Shown: piece after piece, positions 19,508-28,677 of the stretch
Layout: every line of letters begins with the position of its first letter
How positions within the stretch are numbered: position 1 is the first letter of the stretch
Origin: Trichosphaerium sp. ATCC 40318
Taxonomy: Eukaryota > Discosea > Flabellinia > Trichosidae
DNA length: 28,738 nucleotides
Direction: 5' to 3'
Assembly: GCA_038496445.1 (NCBI GenBank)
Contig: JALMLS010000296.1
Span: 1-28,738, forward strand
Made by a program: the position numbers and the translations under genes
The notes under the pieces: generated by a model
What the model saw: only the letters and a program-made list of their open reading frames with translations
Told to the model about the DNA's origin: nothing
Database searches by the model: none

Positions 19508-20779
19508 CTAAAAAGCACACGGATGAACTTTTTCATAAGTCTCTATTTGCCATCGAAGAGTAACTGAAGCACAAAAATTCTCAGTATCACTTGACGTAGA
19601 TACAACATGATGCCACCTACCAACGATTAAAACCGCATGAGAAGTGAACAAAAAATATGTTTACAATAAAACACAACGAACCAGCATGGGGGTATGTACA
19701 AACAATCGCCAGGATTCAGAGTAGCCCGATAAAATGTTATGTTTTTTAATTTTGGATACTGTGAAGCGTATTCTTTGTCTTCAAAATACTTTTGTAAATC
19801 AACTTTACTTGTATGCTTAGAAGATGCTGATAGTGCTAGATCGTTCTTAGACAAAAGAATCCAAGTTATTAATTCTAAATATTACCGACATGAGGGTACA
19901 AAGATCTTGTAGCATCAGGGTGGGCAAGGAAAACCTAGAAAGATAATTGAACAAAACGAAAAATTTTGATAAGTTTTTTGTTTTTAAAGGCTAAGTACTT
20001 CTTTGACACCGACAACTTGACATAAAAATCCATGCCAGACATCAAAATGTAATGGTGTCACATTCCCAACTGAGCTATAAATCGGGTTAGCCATCTGGAT
20101 GTTTATTAAAAAGAACAAGCATGTTTACCCTATCCACAAGCCAGAAAGGCTTGTATCATAACCAACGTTGTTATTAAAGTACTCAGGTAGCGTATTAATG
20201 TCGTTTGATATTGATTCAAATATCGGAGCACGCAGGTAAGTCCTTTTTTCTGATTCAAAGAAGAACGCGTCAATAAACAGATTATAGTCATATTTCTCAG
20301 CTGTAGCGTACTTGTTTTGTCCGTCACGCACTTCACAAACTATGATAGTGTTACTTACGTACATTTTAGATGTACTTACCTCTCCAAAAGATGTATTAAC
20401 GATTGTTACTATTTCATTAGCAAGGAATTGCCTGTTATCCTTTGCTTCAAATACTTTAACTCTCTGTGGTTGTTGTCACGTTACAATTTCGCTTATTTTA
20501 AAACCTGCCGTTTCTGGTGTAATTGTATCGATTAAATAGGCGCCATTCCATTTTTTCAGCGCTTTCCATGACGCTACATACCCTTTTGTAACGTTTAGTT
20601 TTAAAATGGATTGTGGACGTCAGCAGACTAATACTTACCTGTAAGTGCCAAAGGCGTTGTATTACGAAAGTTTTCGTCAAAATACTCCTTCTGTATTTCT
20701 GTTAAAGCTCTGACAGGGCATATACAATCAACTACAATATTAAGCTAACATAAAACGTAATAGCACAACCTTCACCCAT
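19508..20779 (-). CDS. JmjC/cupin-8 Fe(II)/2-oxoglutarate oxygenase (spliced, nine exons)
   Basis: Exons 20770-20779, 20639-20731, 20505-20582, 20380-20459, 20129-20310, 19999-20074, 19886-19934, 19682-19835 and 19508-19616 give 276 residues in frame. The N-terminal LTEIQKEYFDENFRNTTPLA matches the start of small JmjC hydroxylases (FIH/JMJD type). GLWIGSVGNVTPLHFD places the HxD metal pair at H157/D159. SKVDLQKYF and LNPGDCLYIPPCWWHHV supply the distal His (243 or 244). Length and architecture match single-domain hydroxylases acting on proteins or RNA rather than chromatin-targeted demethylases with PHD or other readers. The 10-nt first exon and the 69-nt intron at 20311-20379 are inferred, but both keep the frame. 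It is divergent from the Rpp21-like gene, sharing a 400-bp upstream region. A TTTATT at 19473-19478 (AATAAA on the minus strand) follows the stop. Confidence 0.85.
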
Positions 20780-21186
20780 AAACCAGTGAAGAATTTTACG
20801 TTTCTTGAAAGCGTTGGACTAACCCCAGTTTATTGTTATTTACTCCAAATTCAAGATGGAACGCTTCAATACATAGCGTTGTACGCTTCCAATGCAGCGC
20901 TATAAAAATTCTTCAATTGCTCTTAATGACGTTGTACATGTCCAAGTACGCAACAAAGAACGTAGAAAACGCATAACAATTAATGGTAGGTCACGAGAAT
21001 TATATTTAAATACAAAAGGGCAGAAGTAGTCTTTTTAAAGAATAGACGAGGTAAATAACGCGTATATGCTTCACTTACACAGATTAGACTATGGTAAAAT
21101 AGATTTTAAAAATCTACCGCCTAAAACACGTACAAATGCGCACGTACGTTACCAACACTAACAAATCAATAGGTTACAATGATTTA
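20780..21186. promoter_or_regulatory. shared upstream region of divergent JmjC and Rpp21-like genes
   Basis: A 407-bp interval between the two start codons, the only place either gene's promoter can lie if the models are right. It holds CACGTA-type sequences (e.g. around 21129 and 21140) but no TATA box that I would defend, and no other gene. Confidence 0.4.
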
Positions 21187-21915
21187 ATGGATCAGCAGTT
21201 TTGGGCGATTGTCACGTCCATAGTAAGATCAGCCCTTAGACCCACCTTTATTCTAATGATGCTAGGACGCAAGAGGAACTTGGCAACTAACTTGTCTTGG
21301 CATCGACCAAGTCTCTGGCGAAGTTCTAAAATCCCATGTGTCAGAACTTGAAACAATGAACACTCTGGTGCGCATACAACCATACTTTTAGCATGTGCCG
21401 CTACTAAAACCTTATTTAAGGCAGCAGAACAGAAACAAAGAGCTCATCAATCAGAACACCTAAAAGCCTTGGCTTCACTAACGCTCATGAAAAACCCTCG
21501 ATTAGCTCACTTTTATTTACACCAAGAACACATCTTCCGTTATGAGACTCCATCAAAGTCTACATCTTCTGATATGTACTGTAGCAAATGTGGATTTTTA
21601 CTCATACCTACAGAGACATGTAGCGTACGCATAAAGAACTTGAAGGCACTGCCAGATGGTCTACTTCATGACGTACAGAAAACAACTAAGCATGGCCATA
21701 AAAACGTATTGGTGAGTACTTGCTGGGTTTGCGAGAATAAAGAAACAAGGGTGAAGTCAAACCAACTAAAGAAAAGACCACCACCTCCTACAGCTGAACT
21801 GAGCAGCAAATGGCGTAATGGCAAGCGTAGAAAGACTATGGGTAGTATAAGTAATGTTCTAGAAAAGACAAAGCCCAAGAAACGTAAACAACGTAGAAAA
21901 CCTCAGCGAAAATGA
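21187..21915 (+). CDS. RNase P Rpr2/Rpp21/SNM1-type subunit (spliced)
   Basis: Exons 21187-21222, 21266-21367 and 21421-21915 give 210 residues in frame. The core has two helices rich in charged residues (residues 47-85), then a zinc ribbon with CSKC (Cys100, Cys103) and CWVC (Cys147, Cys150), with LLIPTETCSVRI between them. This is the arrangement of the Rpp21/Rpr2 subunit of RNase P, which binds the catalytic RNA and helps in removing 5' leaders from pre-tRNA; SNM1 of RNase MRP is the paralogous alternative. The C-terminus is very basic with nuclear-localisation-like KPKKRKQRRK. The family usually spans 120-160 residues, so the 46-residue N-terminal part (first two exons) is extra and less certain; translation could begin at 21356 instead. 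AATAAA at 21934-21939 follows the stop by 18 bp. Confidence 0.8.
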
Positions 21916-21933
21916 TCATTACTCCTGATTAAA

Positions 21934-21939
21934 AATAAA
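21934..21939 (+). terminator. polyadenylation signal AATAAA after the Rpp21-like gene
   Basis: Canonical AATAAA 18 bp past the stop codon. A similar one lies at 25091-25096 after the Rho-like gene. Confidence 0.5.
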
Positions 21940-22149
21940 ATGAACAGAAATAGGAATTGACTAAGAAAGACGTAAATATGTGATAAAAAATTTTAGTTTA
22001 AAACACGTGCGGTTTTTAATCAGCGGTTATTATTAAAGAAAATTTGGCATACACTTGATAATAAATCAAGAGTACATACCACAGCTGTCAATACTCTTTT
22101 TCTTGGCTACTACTTTTTTTTTTTGGACTGGTTTGTTCTTGTTCCACTT

Positions 22150-23511
22150 CTACTTCTTGTTTACGAATCCAAACTCAACCAACGAATTAACAGTATCTAC
22201 TAATGATTCCTCTATATCACGGAATTCAACTTCCATATCTCTACAGTATAGTTAGTGTTTTAACTAGTATTAAAATGAACGTGCTTTTTAATTTTTGAAT
22301 TATCGAACATAAACTTTTTGTTGAGATTTCTACTTAGCCATCCCCATGTCAATCTTGAGTCCATTACTGCAGCAACATACATTACAAAATTTGGCATTGA
22401 TTTCGTAGGTATTGGCATATTCGGAAAGTTCTTCTTTAGAACTGTAGCAACTTCCAAACAACTCATACTGCCTTGTGTTGAACAAATATATCGTTGACCT
22501 TTCCAGCAATGAGATAATCGGAATAACAGCTGGCCCTTGATGCCACTTACCTTTGATATCTTCGTTCTCCATAGCAATGATATGTGCTTTAGCTACATCA
22601 CGTACATCGACGATACAAAAGTTAAGATTTGGTGCTCGAGGATACTCACCGCTGACAATACTAACAACAGTTACTTTGTTACCAAAAAATCAAGGTTGGG
22701 CGTTTGTACCTTTTGATTATTCCTACGCTTGAGCCTAAACTGCCTTTCGAAAGCACAGGCCCTACGATGAGAGAAGGATTTACAGTTACCAGGGAAAATT
22801 CATCTATGTCTTTTACAAAGTCCCACGCCGCCTTTTCTGCTCTCACTTTACTTAAAGAATACGCCTCATATTTTATGCCCGATGTTGTATTCCAATCTTC
22901 CTCTGTGAATGTTGGTACCTGTCCCTTTGGTACTTTACCATCAAACTCAATAGCAGCAACAGATGACGTTAAAACTACCTATCAATAAAAAAGATCAGCA
23001 CGTGCTTTTTTTGTCAAAAATTCTCAAAAAAGAAAAAAAGCGCCACGTACTTTCTTTACTGTCCCTGATTTTTTACAAGACGTAAGTACATCTATTGTAC
23101 CTTCAACACTATTTGTAAATTAAGGTGTGTCGAATAAAATGAGCGTACGCTGGTTTTAAGAGAGTTTCTTCAGGGTTTTTTACTCCCATTTGAAAAGGTG
23201 ACGCCGTATGTATTACGACGTCTGCGCCAGCTGTTACTTTGTCAAAAGATCCTTTCTTTACCAAATCAGCTTCTAAAATACCTTGTAAATACACCCACAC
23301 AAGGGCATTGCGTTAACTTACCAAATAGTTCCAGTTCGCCTTCAAGTTTGGAAGCCATATCCATTAAATGTTGAGATTTTTCTTTATTGCTTATGTTACG
23401 GACTGTACCACGCACACAGTAGCCTTTTTCAAGAAGTTGTTTAATGACATGCCCTGCTAGATAGCCTGTAGCTCCAGTTACGGCAACGACCTTCCCTTTT
23501 TCTTCTGCCAT
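22150..23511 (-). CDS. extended SDR, dihydroflavonol-4-reductase / cinnamoyl-CoA reductase type (spliced)
   Basis: Exons 23322-23511, 23149-23281, 23051-23108, 22710-22978, 22551-22660, 22285-22498 and 22150-22240 give 354 residues. VTGATGYLAGH at 11-21 is the NAD(P)-binding Rossmann turn, followed by GTVRN. KPAVEGTIDVLTSCKKSG and VVLTSSVAAI carry the conserved core with the active Ser. YSLSK at 167-171 is the catalytic YxxxK. The C-terminal FDNSKIKK and FRDIEESLVDTV match the end of the family. Members reduce carbonyl groups of flavonoids, cinnamoyl-CoA, methylglyoxal or sterol intermediates with NADPH; the substrate cannot be read from sequence. The last junction works best with a GC-AG intron (22241-22284). 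A 26-nt GT-AG intron is the alternative. Confidence 0.9.
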
Positions 23512-23700
23512 GGTGTAGTGTTCTTTAAACGTCCAAATGGTTTTTTAGGACAAACTTGGTACCTTAAGTCGCGATTGAGGGCTATCGTTTGTCCGTAAAT
23601 GCCCGAAGAATAAACTGTTGTGCCATTCGATACAATACACCCAAACAGCTGGATTATAATCATAAATTTACAAGTCGGAAGAAATGTCAAATAAAGAACG

Positions 23701-23710
23701 ATCACGTGAT
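23701..23710. promoter_or_regulatory. ATCACGTGAT palindrome upstream of the SDR gene
   Basis: A perfect 10-bp palindrome with a CACGTG core, 190 bp upstream of the SDR start codon. Other CACGTG sites occur 45 bp upstream of the Rho-like gene (24217-24222) and at 28503-28508. Confidence 0.4.
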
Positions 23711-23750
23711 ATGATACAAACGCGGTCTAGCTACCCTTTTATATTGAAAC

Positions 23751-23930
23751 TCACGTAGGTACAAGGGTACTTATGAACGCTTCACGTAGTCGATAGCGTG
23801 GACCAGCCTTGGCAGATAACATTTCTGTTAACAGTTTGCCATACTTGCCTTCTTTGTTTTTGACATAAATACTTCACCGCCTTCACCACTCCATTCAAAA
23901 ACTACACATTATGATCTCCCATATATCCAT
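23751..23930 (-). CDS. possible tiny spliced gene or exon remnant
   Basis: A minus-strand exon at 23751 to about 23868 encodes KNKEGKYGKLLTEMLSAKAG and then PRYRLREAFISTLVPT before a TGA, with composition like a real protein. Upstream, GGCGGTGAAG could be an acceptor joining it to an ATG at 23928-23930, but a neighbouring frame also reads well (FEWSGEGGEVF), so a frameshift is equally possible. I do not recognise the family. The rest of 23512-24266 shows nothing further that I can support except a 51-codon plus-strand ORF at 24042-24197. Confidence 0.25.
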
Positions 23931-24266
23931 TGCTATAGCACTGTGTTTTGATTTGTAGTTGTTTCAACAAAAACTCAAAAAAAACCACGAACTGTCACGC
24001 TTCATTTCAATGTATTAACAACATACTTAGTAGTATTTTAGCATGAGTTTTTTGTTAACGCCATGCGTAGCCTGCGAACACAAAACCATTTTTTGTACCG
24101 AGAACTATCGTGAAGGTGCATTTTATGATTCCGGAGGGTATGTAGAACACTGCATACGCAAAAGGGAGGCTATTTGTTTAGTTGTAGTTTTTTTTTGAAG
24201 TTTTTTTGCCAAACAACACGTGATTTAGTGCAGTTGACATACCATATATCCAAATACTCTGAAACG

Positions 24267-25069
24267 ATGAACACCTCATCAAAGAAAGTCACTACTCAGA
24301 CAATATCATGCGCATTGTTGGGAAGCAGTCAAGTCGGTAAAACAACCTTTATAAAACGTTGTCTTGGAAACTCGTACGATACTTTGAAAAACGTTTAAAA
24401 CAAAGTTAACACGTGTTCCAGTTGCTACAGCAAATACATTCCAACTGAAGGAGAATGTTACACAGCTATACAAAAAATAAACGATAAAGCAACAAGACTC
24501 AATTTATGGGACACGTACGTTCGAACTGAAGGAAAGCAAGTTTTTTTTGGTTCTCATTTTTTTTTAGATCTGGCTCAAAAGACTCTCATTCAAGATGGAG
24601 AAAATTGTCGTTGGCGAACACTGATGTGTGTTTGCTATTGTTTTCAATTGAAAACACACTCTCTTTGTTAGATGTAAGGCTCACGTGGGAACAAGAAATC
24701 AAACAATACAATTCAACCATACCTATTATTCTTGTTGGCACAAGACGAGGAAGACCTTTACCTCCTAAACCCCATCGGGGCCTTCATCCATCCGGCTGGC
24801 GTGTACGATCAGGATTGAACGACGTTCAAACAACTTGCGTTAACGGAGAAATGATGGCGAAGAAAATAAATGCTGTGGGATACTATGAGTGCTATTTAGA
24901 TGGTAGGGGAATACTAGAAGTATTTGATGCTGTAGGCATTCATTTGTCGGCAATTAGAAGAAAGAAAATATGGCGCAAGAGCGTCCGAGCTAGTGTCAAA
25001 TATGCAAGTAGCTGGCCTGGTATTAAAACCCCCAAAAATAAGCGTCACACAAGAGATAGTGCACCATAA
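24267..25069 (+). CDS. atypical Rho-like GTPase, degenerate G3-G5 motifs (spliced)
   Basis: Exons 24267-24373, 24431-24514 and 24568-25069 give 230 residues. P-loop GSSQVGKT is at 19-26 and KYIPTEGE stands for switch I. Switch II is DTSGSKDSHSRW (63-74): the Asp and Gly remain, but Ser replaces the catalytic Gln, as in Rnd proteins. IPIILVGTR (115-123) is the strand before the guanine-specificity motif, but TKxD is replaced by TRRG. The ECSA motif is ECYL. GEMMAKKINAVGYYEC shows the Rho-like helix alpha-4/beta-6. The C-terminus is basic without a CaaX cysteine. Nucleotide binding may be weak or of altered specificity; it could be a GTP-locked or pseudo-GTPase scaffold. A CACGTG lies 45 bp upstream, and an AATAAA 22 bp after the stop. 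Confidence 0.75.
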
Positions 25070-25569
25070 TGTAAATACCTGAAAATGTAAAATAAATGTA
25101 AACTACAAAAACTGAAAAACCCTTGATATGTCGGACTAGTTGGAAACAGAGGCTGCCAGTAATACCTTGTCTATAACTCCGAAAACGGCGGAGTAAATGA
25201 CCTCCCCAGGGAGTTACGCAGTATCTGTGAGAACGGTTACTAAGGAGATTTTCAAATGCTCCTTTCATCCCTTTACATTAGCAAAACGAAACGGAAGTAG
25301 CTTGACTAAATTGTCACTGTAACTATTTATTTCCTGCTACAATTATGGAGGATAACTTGCGGGGATTAGAATTGTAGGAATAAAGAAATAGTTAAACATT
25401 TTGATTGACCTGAACCTAAACATTATGCCTACTGTCTCCATATAATCGCCATCCATAATATGATTTCTTCGATAAAACTGACACACAAGAGCAGAACAGT
25501 AAACACCAAAAAAAAGTAAAGGCATAATCTTTCAGTGCTTCAACAAAGCTGTTTATTCTTAATTTATTC
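25070..25569. other. convergent intergenic region
   Basis: 500 bp between the 3' ends of the Rho-like and the secreted-protein genes. AATAAA at 25091-25096 belongs to the former. I see no further gene, tRNA or repeat. Confidence 0.5.
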
Positions 25570-26721
25570 TTAAAATGTAAAAAAGTATGCCTGCTCAGCA
25601 CCAGCGGCAGATTCGTATGTATTCCCCGATATTGATAATTGCTTGAAGTTTGATGGTAAAGAACCGGCGCTCTTTAGGGTCCTACCACGGCTATCCGTAC
25701 CAGCCCACGCAACATAAATCTAACAACCCACAATAAGCTTCAACACCTAAGAGACCCAAAAAAACATACCTTAATACCACACCTCCTTAGAGGATCAGGC
25801 ATCCCACATCCTTTGCACTCTTCTTGACAATGCTCGCTGATTGCTAAACCACATGTTTCATCTTTACAAAAAGATAAGACTCACAGCTTCCGAAAAGCAG
25901 TAATACCTATACATTGATTTGGTTCTTCATCACATTCACTGCAACCCCCTATGTATTTAATACTCTACAAAATGAATCAGCTACGTAGTTATAAAGACAT
26001 TCTAACCTTTGCTACGCCTTTATCTAGCTGTACCACTACTGCCCAGCTTCCAACAACATACTCACCATTCGTAAACAACTTTGAAGGTGTTGCTATCGTT
26101 GCATTTTCGTCACTAGAAATTATTTAAATGGAGCTCATGTATGCCTTCTCTGTACCTGCCTACCAAGGAAACTCGCACCAGAGTATCAACAGCATCTAAT
26201 TGCCAATATAGACTACCTGTCATTGTGTTAACAAAAGAACAAAAGTCGATTGTTATTCTTACTGTTTGCTACTTCTAATCTCGCTAGTTTATCGACTTTA
26301 ACGTTAAATTGGATTGATCCGTACTACGTTTGATTAGAAAACGTCTAAAACGCTTTGTTTTGCGCACTTCTAAGTCGGTAATATTGGCTGTCGTTGGAAA
26401 GCCTGTTGGTGTATCTGCTGACGCGTTTGTAGGCGGATCTGTAGAATTTGAGGCTATTGTTGGCGACAAAGTCGAATTTGTCACTGTGCCGTTTGAAGTC
26501 GTTTCGTTATGCGCTGGAGCGTCTGTTGGTGCAATTGTAGTACTATTCGTTGAAGAATTTTGTAGAGGGCTTTCTGTTGGCTCTAAGGTTACTGGTGCTA
26601 CAGTGGTGTTATCCTGAAGCTGTATTATTGCAATTTCTATGATTGCATCGCTCTTTATTCGGTATGTTTGAGTATGAGCCCAAGCGCATACACAAGCCAA
26701 AAAAAGAACTATGCGTAGCAT
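25570..26721 (-). CDS. secreted Ser/Thr/Pro-rich and Cys-rich protein (spliced)
   Basis: Exons 26368-26721, 26263-26323, 26156-26216, 26007-26112, 25907-25964, 25770-25861 and 25570-25719 give 293 residues in frame. The N-terminal MLRIVLFLACVCAWAHTQ is a clear signal peptide. Residues about 37-115 are a low-complexity Thr/Ser/Pro/Asn stretch with many N-x-S/T sequons, a likely mucin-like, heavily glycosylated stalk. Then come beta-rich segments (IQFNVKVDKLARLEV, YVVGSWAVVVQLDKGVA) and a Cys cluster (GGCSECDEEPNQC, then CKGCGMPDPLRRCGI) that probably forms disulphides. No transmembrane helix or GPI signal is seen, so it may be fully secreted or wall/surface-associated. I do not recognise the domain. 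It lies downstream of the Rab-like gene in the same orientation. Confidence 0.68.
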
Positions 26722-27194
26722 ATTGTTGATTTAGGGAGTAAAAGCGTGCACTGAAAAGGTACTCTAAAGTTTAGTTGAACACCTTTGTGGAACGGTCCTG
26801 AAACGTCAGATATAAAACTTGTAAAAGGAGAAAGGTAAAGGTTATACAGATTCTGGTTGGATTTCGGCTTGTTAACTTGACACATTGAACCTACGTATCA
26901 AGAAGAATGCAAGCAATTCCAGCAAAAGTACTGAAGGTTATCTCCAATTTTACTGTATTGCATAGACTACCATTAGACCAAAAGGGGTGCTAACACGTGT
27001 TATTGAAGTGGTAGTACACGACATTACTGTCATGATTGTCTAAGCGAGCAAGATAAATAAAAACATCAACCAAAACACACATACTAATTAGATGGTTTAT
27101 TTTCTATCTGTTGTCTTTTGGGTTTTTTGCGGGTTGCTATGATTTGTACTCTTTTGATTTACCTTTCACTTGTTGTGGCTCTGTTATTTTTTTG
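26722..27194. promoter_or_regulatory. upstream region of the secreted-protein gene with AACACGTGTT palindrome
   Basis: A 473-bp gap between two minus-strand genes. It contains the perfect 10-bp palindrome AACACGTGTT at 26992-27001, 270 bp upstream of the secreted protein's ATG. Nothing else is recognised. Confidence 0.35.
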
Positions 27195-27935
27195 TTACTC
27201 GATATTTTGATTTTGATCTGTTTGTTTTTTCAACTTGGTTGCGATAATTTTAGATGACAATAATTCAAAGGCTTCTGTCACTACAAATTCCATTATTAAC
27301 ATAGTAATTGTATTGATAAAATTCATACCATTTACTGAGTCTTTGGCTGATATCTCTAAGAACTCCATCCCGTGTGCATCAGCAAAAGCCTGAAAACAGT
27401 AAGAACGGAAATGCAGAATGGCTGCTCAATATTGCCGAGTTTGTTACCTTAGCAGTATCAGTATCAATAACACGATCTGCTGTTAGATCGCATTTAGCTC
27501 CCACAAGTATTTTTTGGATATCTTCTTTTCTCGCATATCTTTCTATCTCATTCATCAACTTGAACAAATTATCAAAAGTCTCTTGGCGTGTTATGTCATA
27601 CGCTAACAGAATACCGTCATGGAAATAGGCACTACGTATTAATCTCGCTTGACATAAAAAACCATTATGATAAAGGGGTACAGTAGCGAAGCGTACCACA
27701 AATATCATAGACATATAGCCTAATCCTGTTGTCGTCTACCTTGATGTCTTTTATTTTCTAAGTCAAAAGGTAAACATCATTCTCACGTGATTTTGTTTGA
27801 GCAAAAAATTACAGGTTCTTTTTCTTCACCACTAGTGGGTATGAATGCTTCCGTAAATGTGTCATCAGCAAATCTAAGTACAATACCAGTTTTTCCAACT
27901 CTTGAATCTCCAAATGCTGTTATTGTATGTTTCAT
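27195..27935 (-). CDS. Rab-like GTPase lacking switch-II Gln and C-terminal Cys (spliced)
   Basis: Exons 27813-27935, 27682-27757, 27448-27647, 27329-27389 and 27195-27280 give 181 residues. GDSRVGKT is the P-loop (9-16), followed by LRFADDTFTEAFIPT, strongly Rab-like. Switch II is DICGTLRY (59-66) against the family DTAGQERF: the Gly is kept and Thr replaces the catalytic Gln. ILLAYDITRQETFDNL is typical. The guanine motif reads AKCD (117-120) for NKCD. EISAK is intact (145-149). The protein ends KKQTDQNQNIE without the one or two cysteines needed for geranylgeranylation. It therefore looks like a Rab that hydrolyses GTP poorly and is not lipid-anchored through its own C-terminus. Its 5' flank is part of the inverted repeat at 27929-28677. 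Confidence 0.85.
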
Positions 27936-28030
27936 TCAAGTTTTACTAATATTTTCTAGAAAGTGAGTTTTTAGCACTTTTAGCAGATCTAGCAAGATCT
28001 GACACTTCTGTCAAATGGTGTAGATCTATC
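27929..28030 (+). repeat. left arm of imperfect inverted repeat (Rab 5' flank)
   Basis: TGTTTCATTCAAGTTTT (27929-27945, containing the start codon of the Rab-like gene on the minus strand) recurs exactly, inverted, at 28661-28677. Homology continues outward with gaps through GTTTTTAGCA and the AGATCTGACACTTCTGTCA segment. About 100 bp. Confidence 0.7.
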
Positions 28031-28325
28031 ACAATGTGAACTATTTGTGTTACAATATTGTCCTTCATTGTATGACTTAGTTACCTTACGGTAAGTGATA
28101 GCAAAATTTTCAATGTAAGTTTCAACAGACCATGGAAGATGATCGCAGTATTTCAACTGCACACGGTACGATCAAACCACAGAGGTGTTCAATGCGCTAA
28201 AAGCGAATTAAAAAGGTATGATGTCCTACAAAGCTATCGCATTACCGCCAAACACGGTATGAATGCCTCAAACACTGTTTGCTGTATGTTTTGCTTCAAA
28301 AAATCAACGTACGTGTATAACTTAC

Positions 28326-28372
28326 TAGCGCTACGCTAGCGCCTACCCCACGCTAAGAAGCGCTACGGTAGC
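28326..28372 (+). repeat. GC-rich short repeat and palindrome
   Basis: AGCGCTACGCTAGC at 28327-28340 recurs as AGCGCTACGGTAGC at 28359-28372. The first copy overlaps a palindrome CTAGCG-CTA-CGCTAG (28325-28339). It stands out from the AT-rich surroundings. The preceding 28131-28324 stretch has a short Cys-containing open frame of no recognised family. Confidence 0.5.
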
Positions 28373-28569
28373 ATACAAGCAGCAATGAAGGTGTAACAAC
28401 GTCAAAACCGCCCAAAACACCACCAGCGTTGCTGTAGGCTTTGTAAACGCCGCTAGGCGTCAAATATGTAAATAAAAAAGTTTGCTCTGGGGTTTGTTAA
28501 ATCACGTGGGTTTGAAACGGTTGGATTCACTGGACAGGCGTGAGGGTAGATCACATTTAAAAAAATAAC

Positions 28570-28677
28570 AATTTGCAAGATCTGTCAGAAGTGTCAAATC
28601 CGTCAGATCTGACAGATCGGGCAGGAACTGGATTTTTTTTGCTAAAAGTCAGTCTGTCTCAAAACTTGAATGAAACA
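28570..28677 (-). repeat. right arm of imperfect inverted repeat
   Basis: Inverted counterpart of 27929-28030. It includes AAAACTTGAATGAAACA (28661-28677), GCTAAAAGTC, and several AGATCTGACA/TGTCAGATCT variants (28577-28617) that are themselves nested palindromes. Confidence 0.65.

Noticed and set aside
20310-20380. Frameshift in the JmjC gene
   Set aside because: A 69-nt GT-AG intron (20311-20379) keeps the frame and aligns the next strand, so no lesion is needed.
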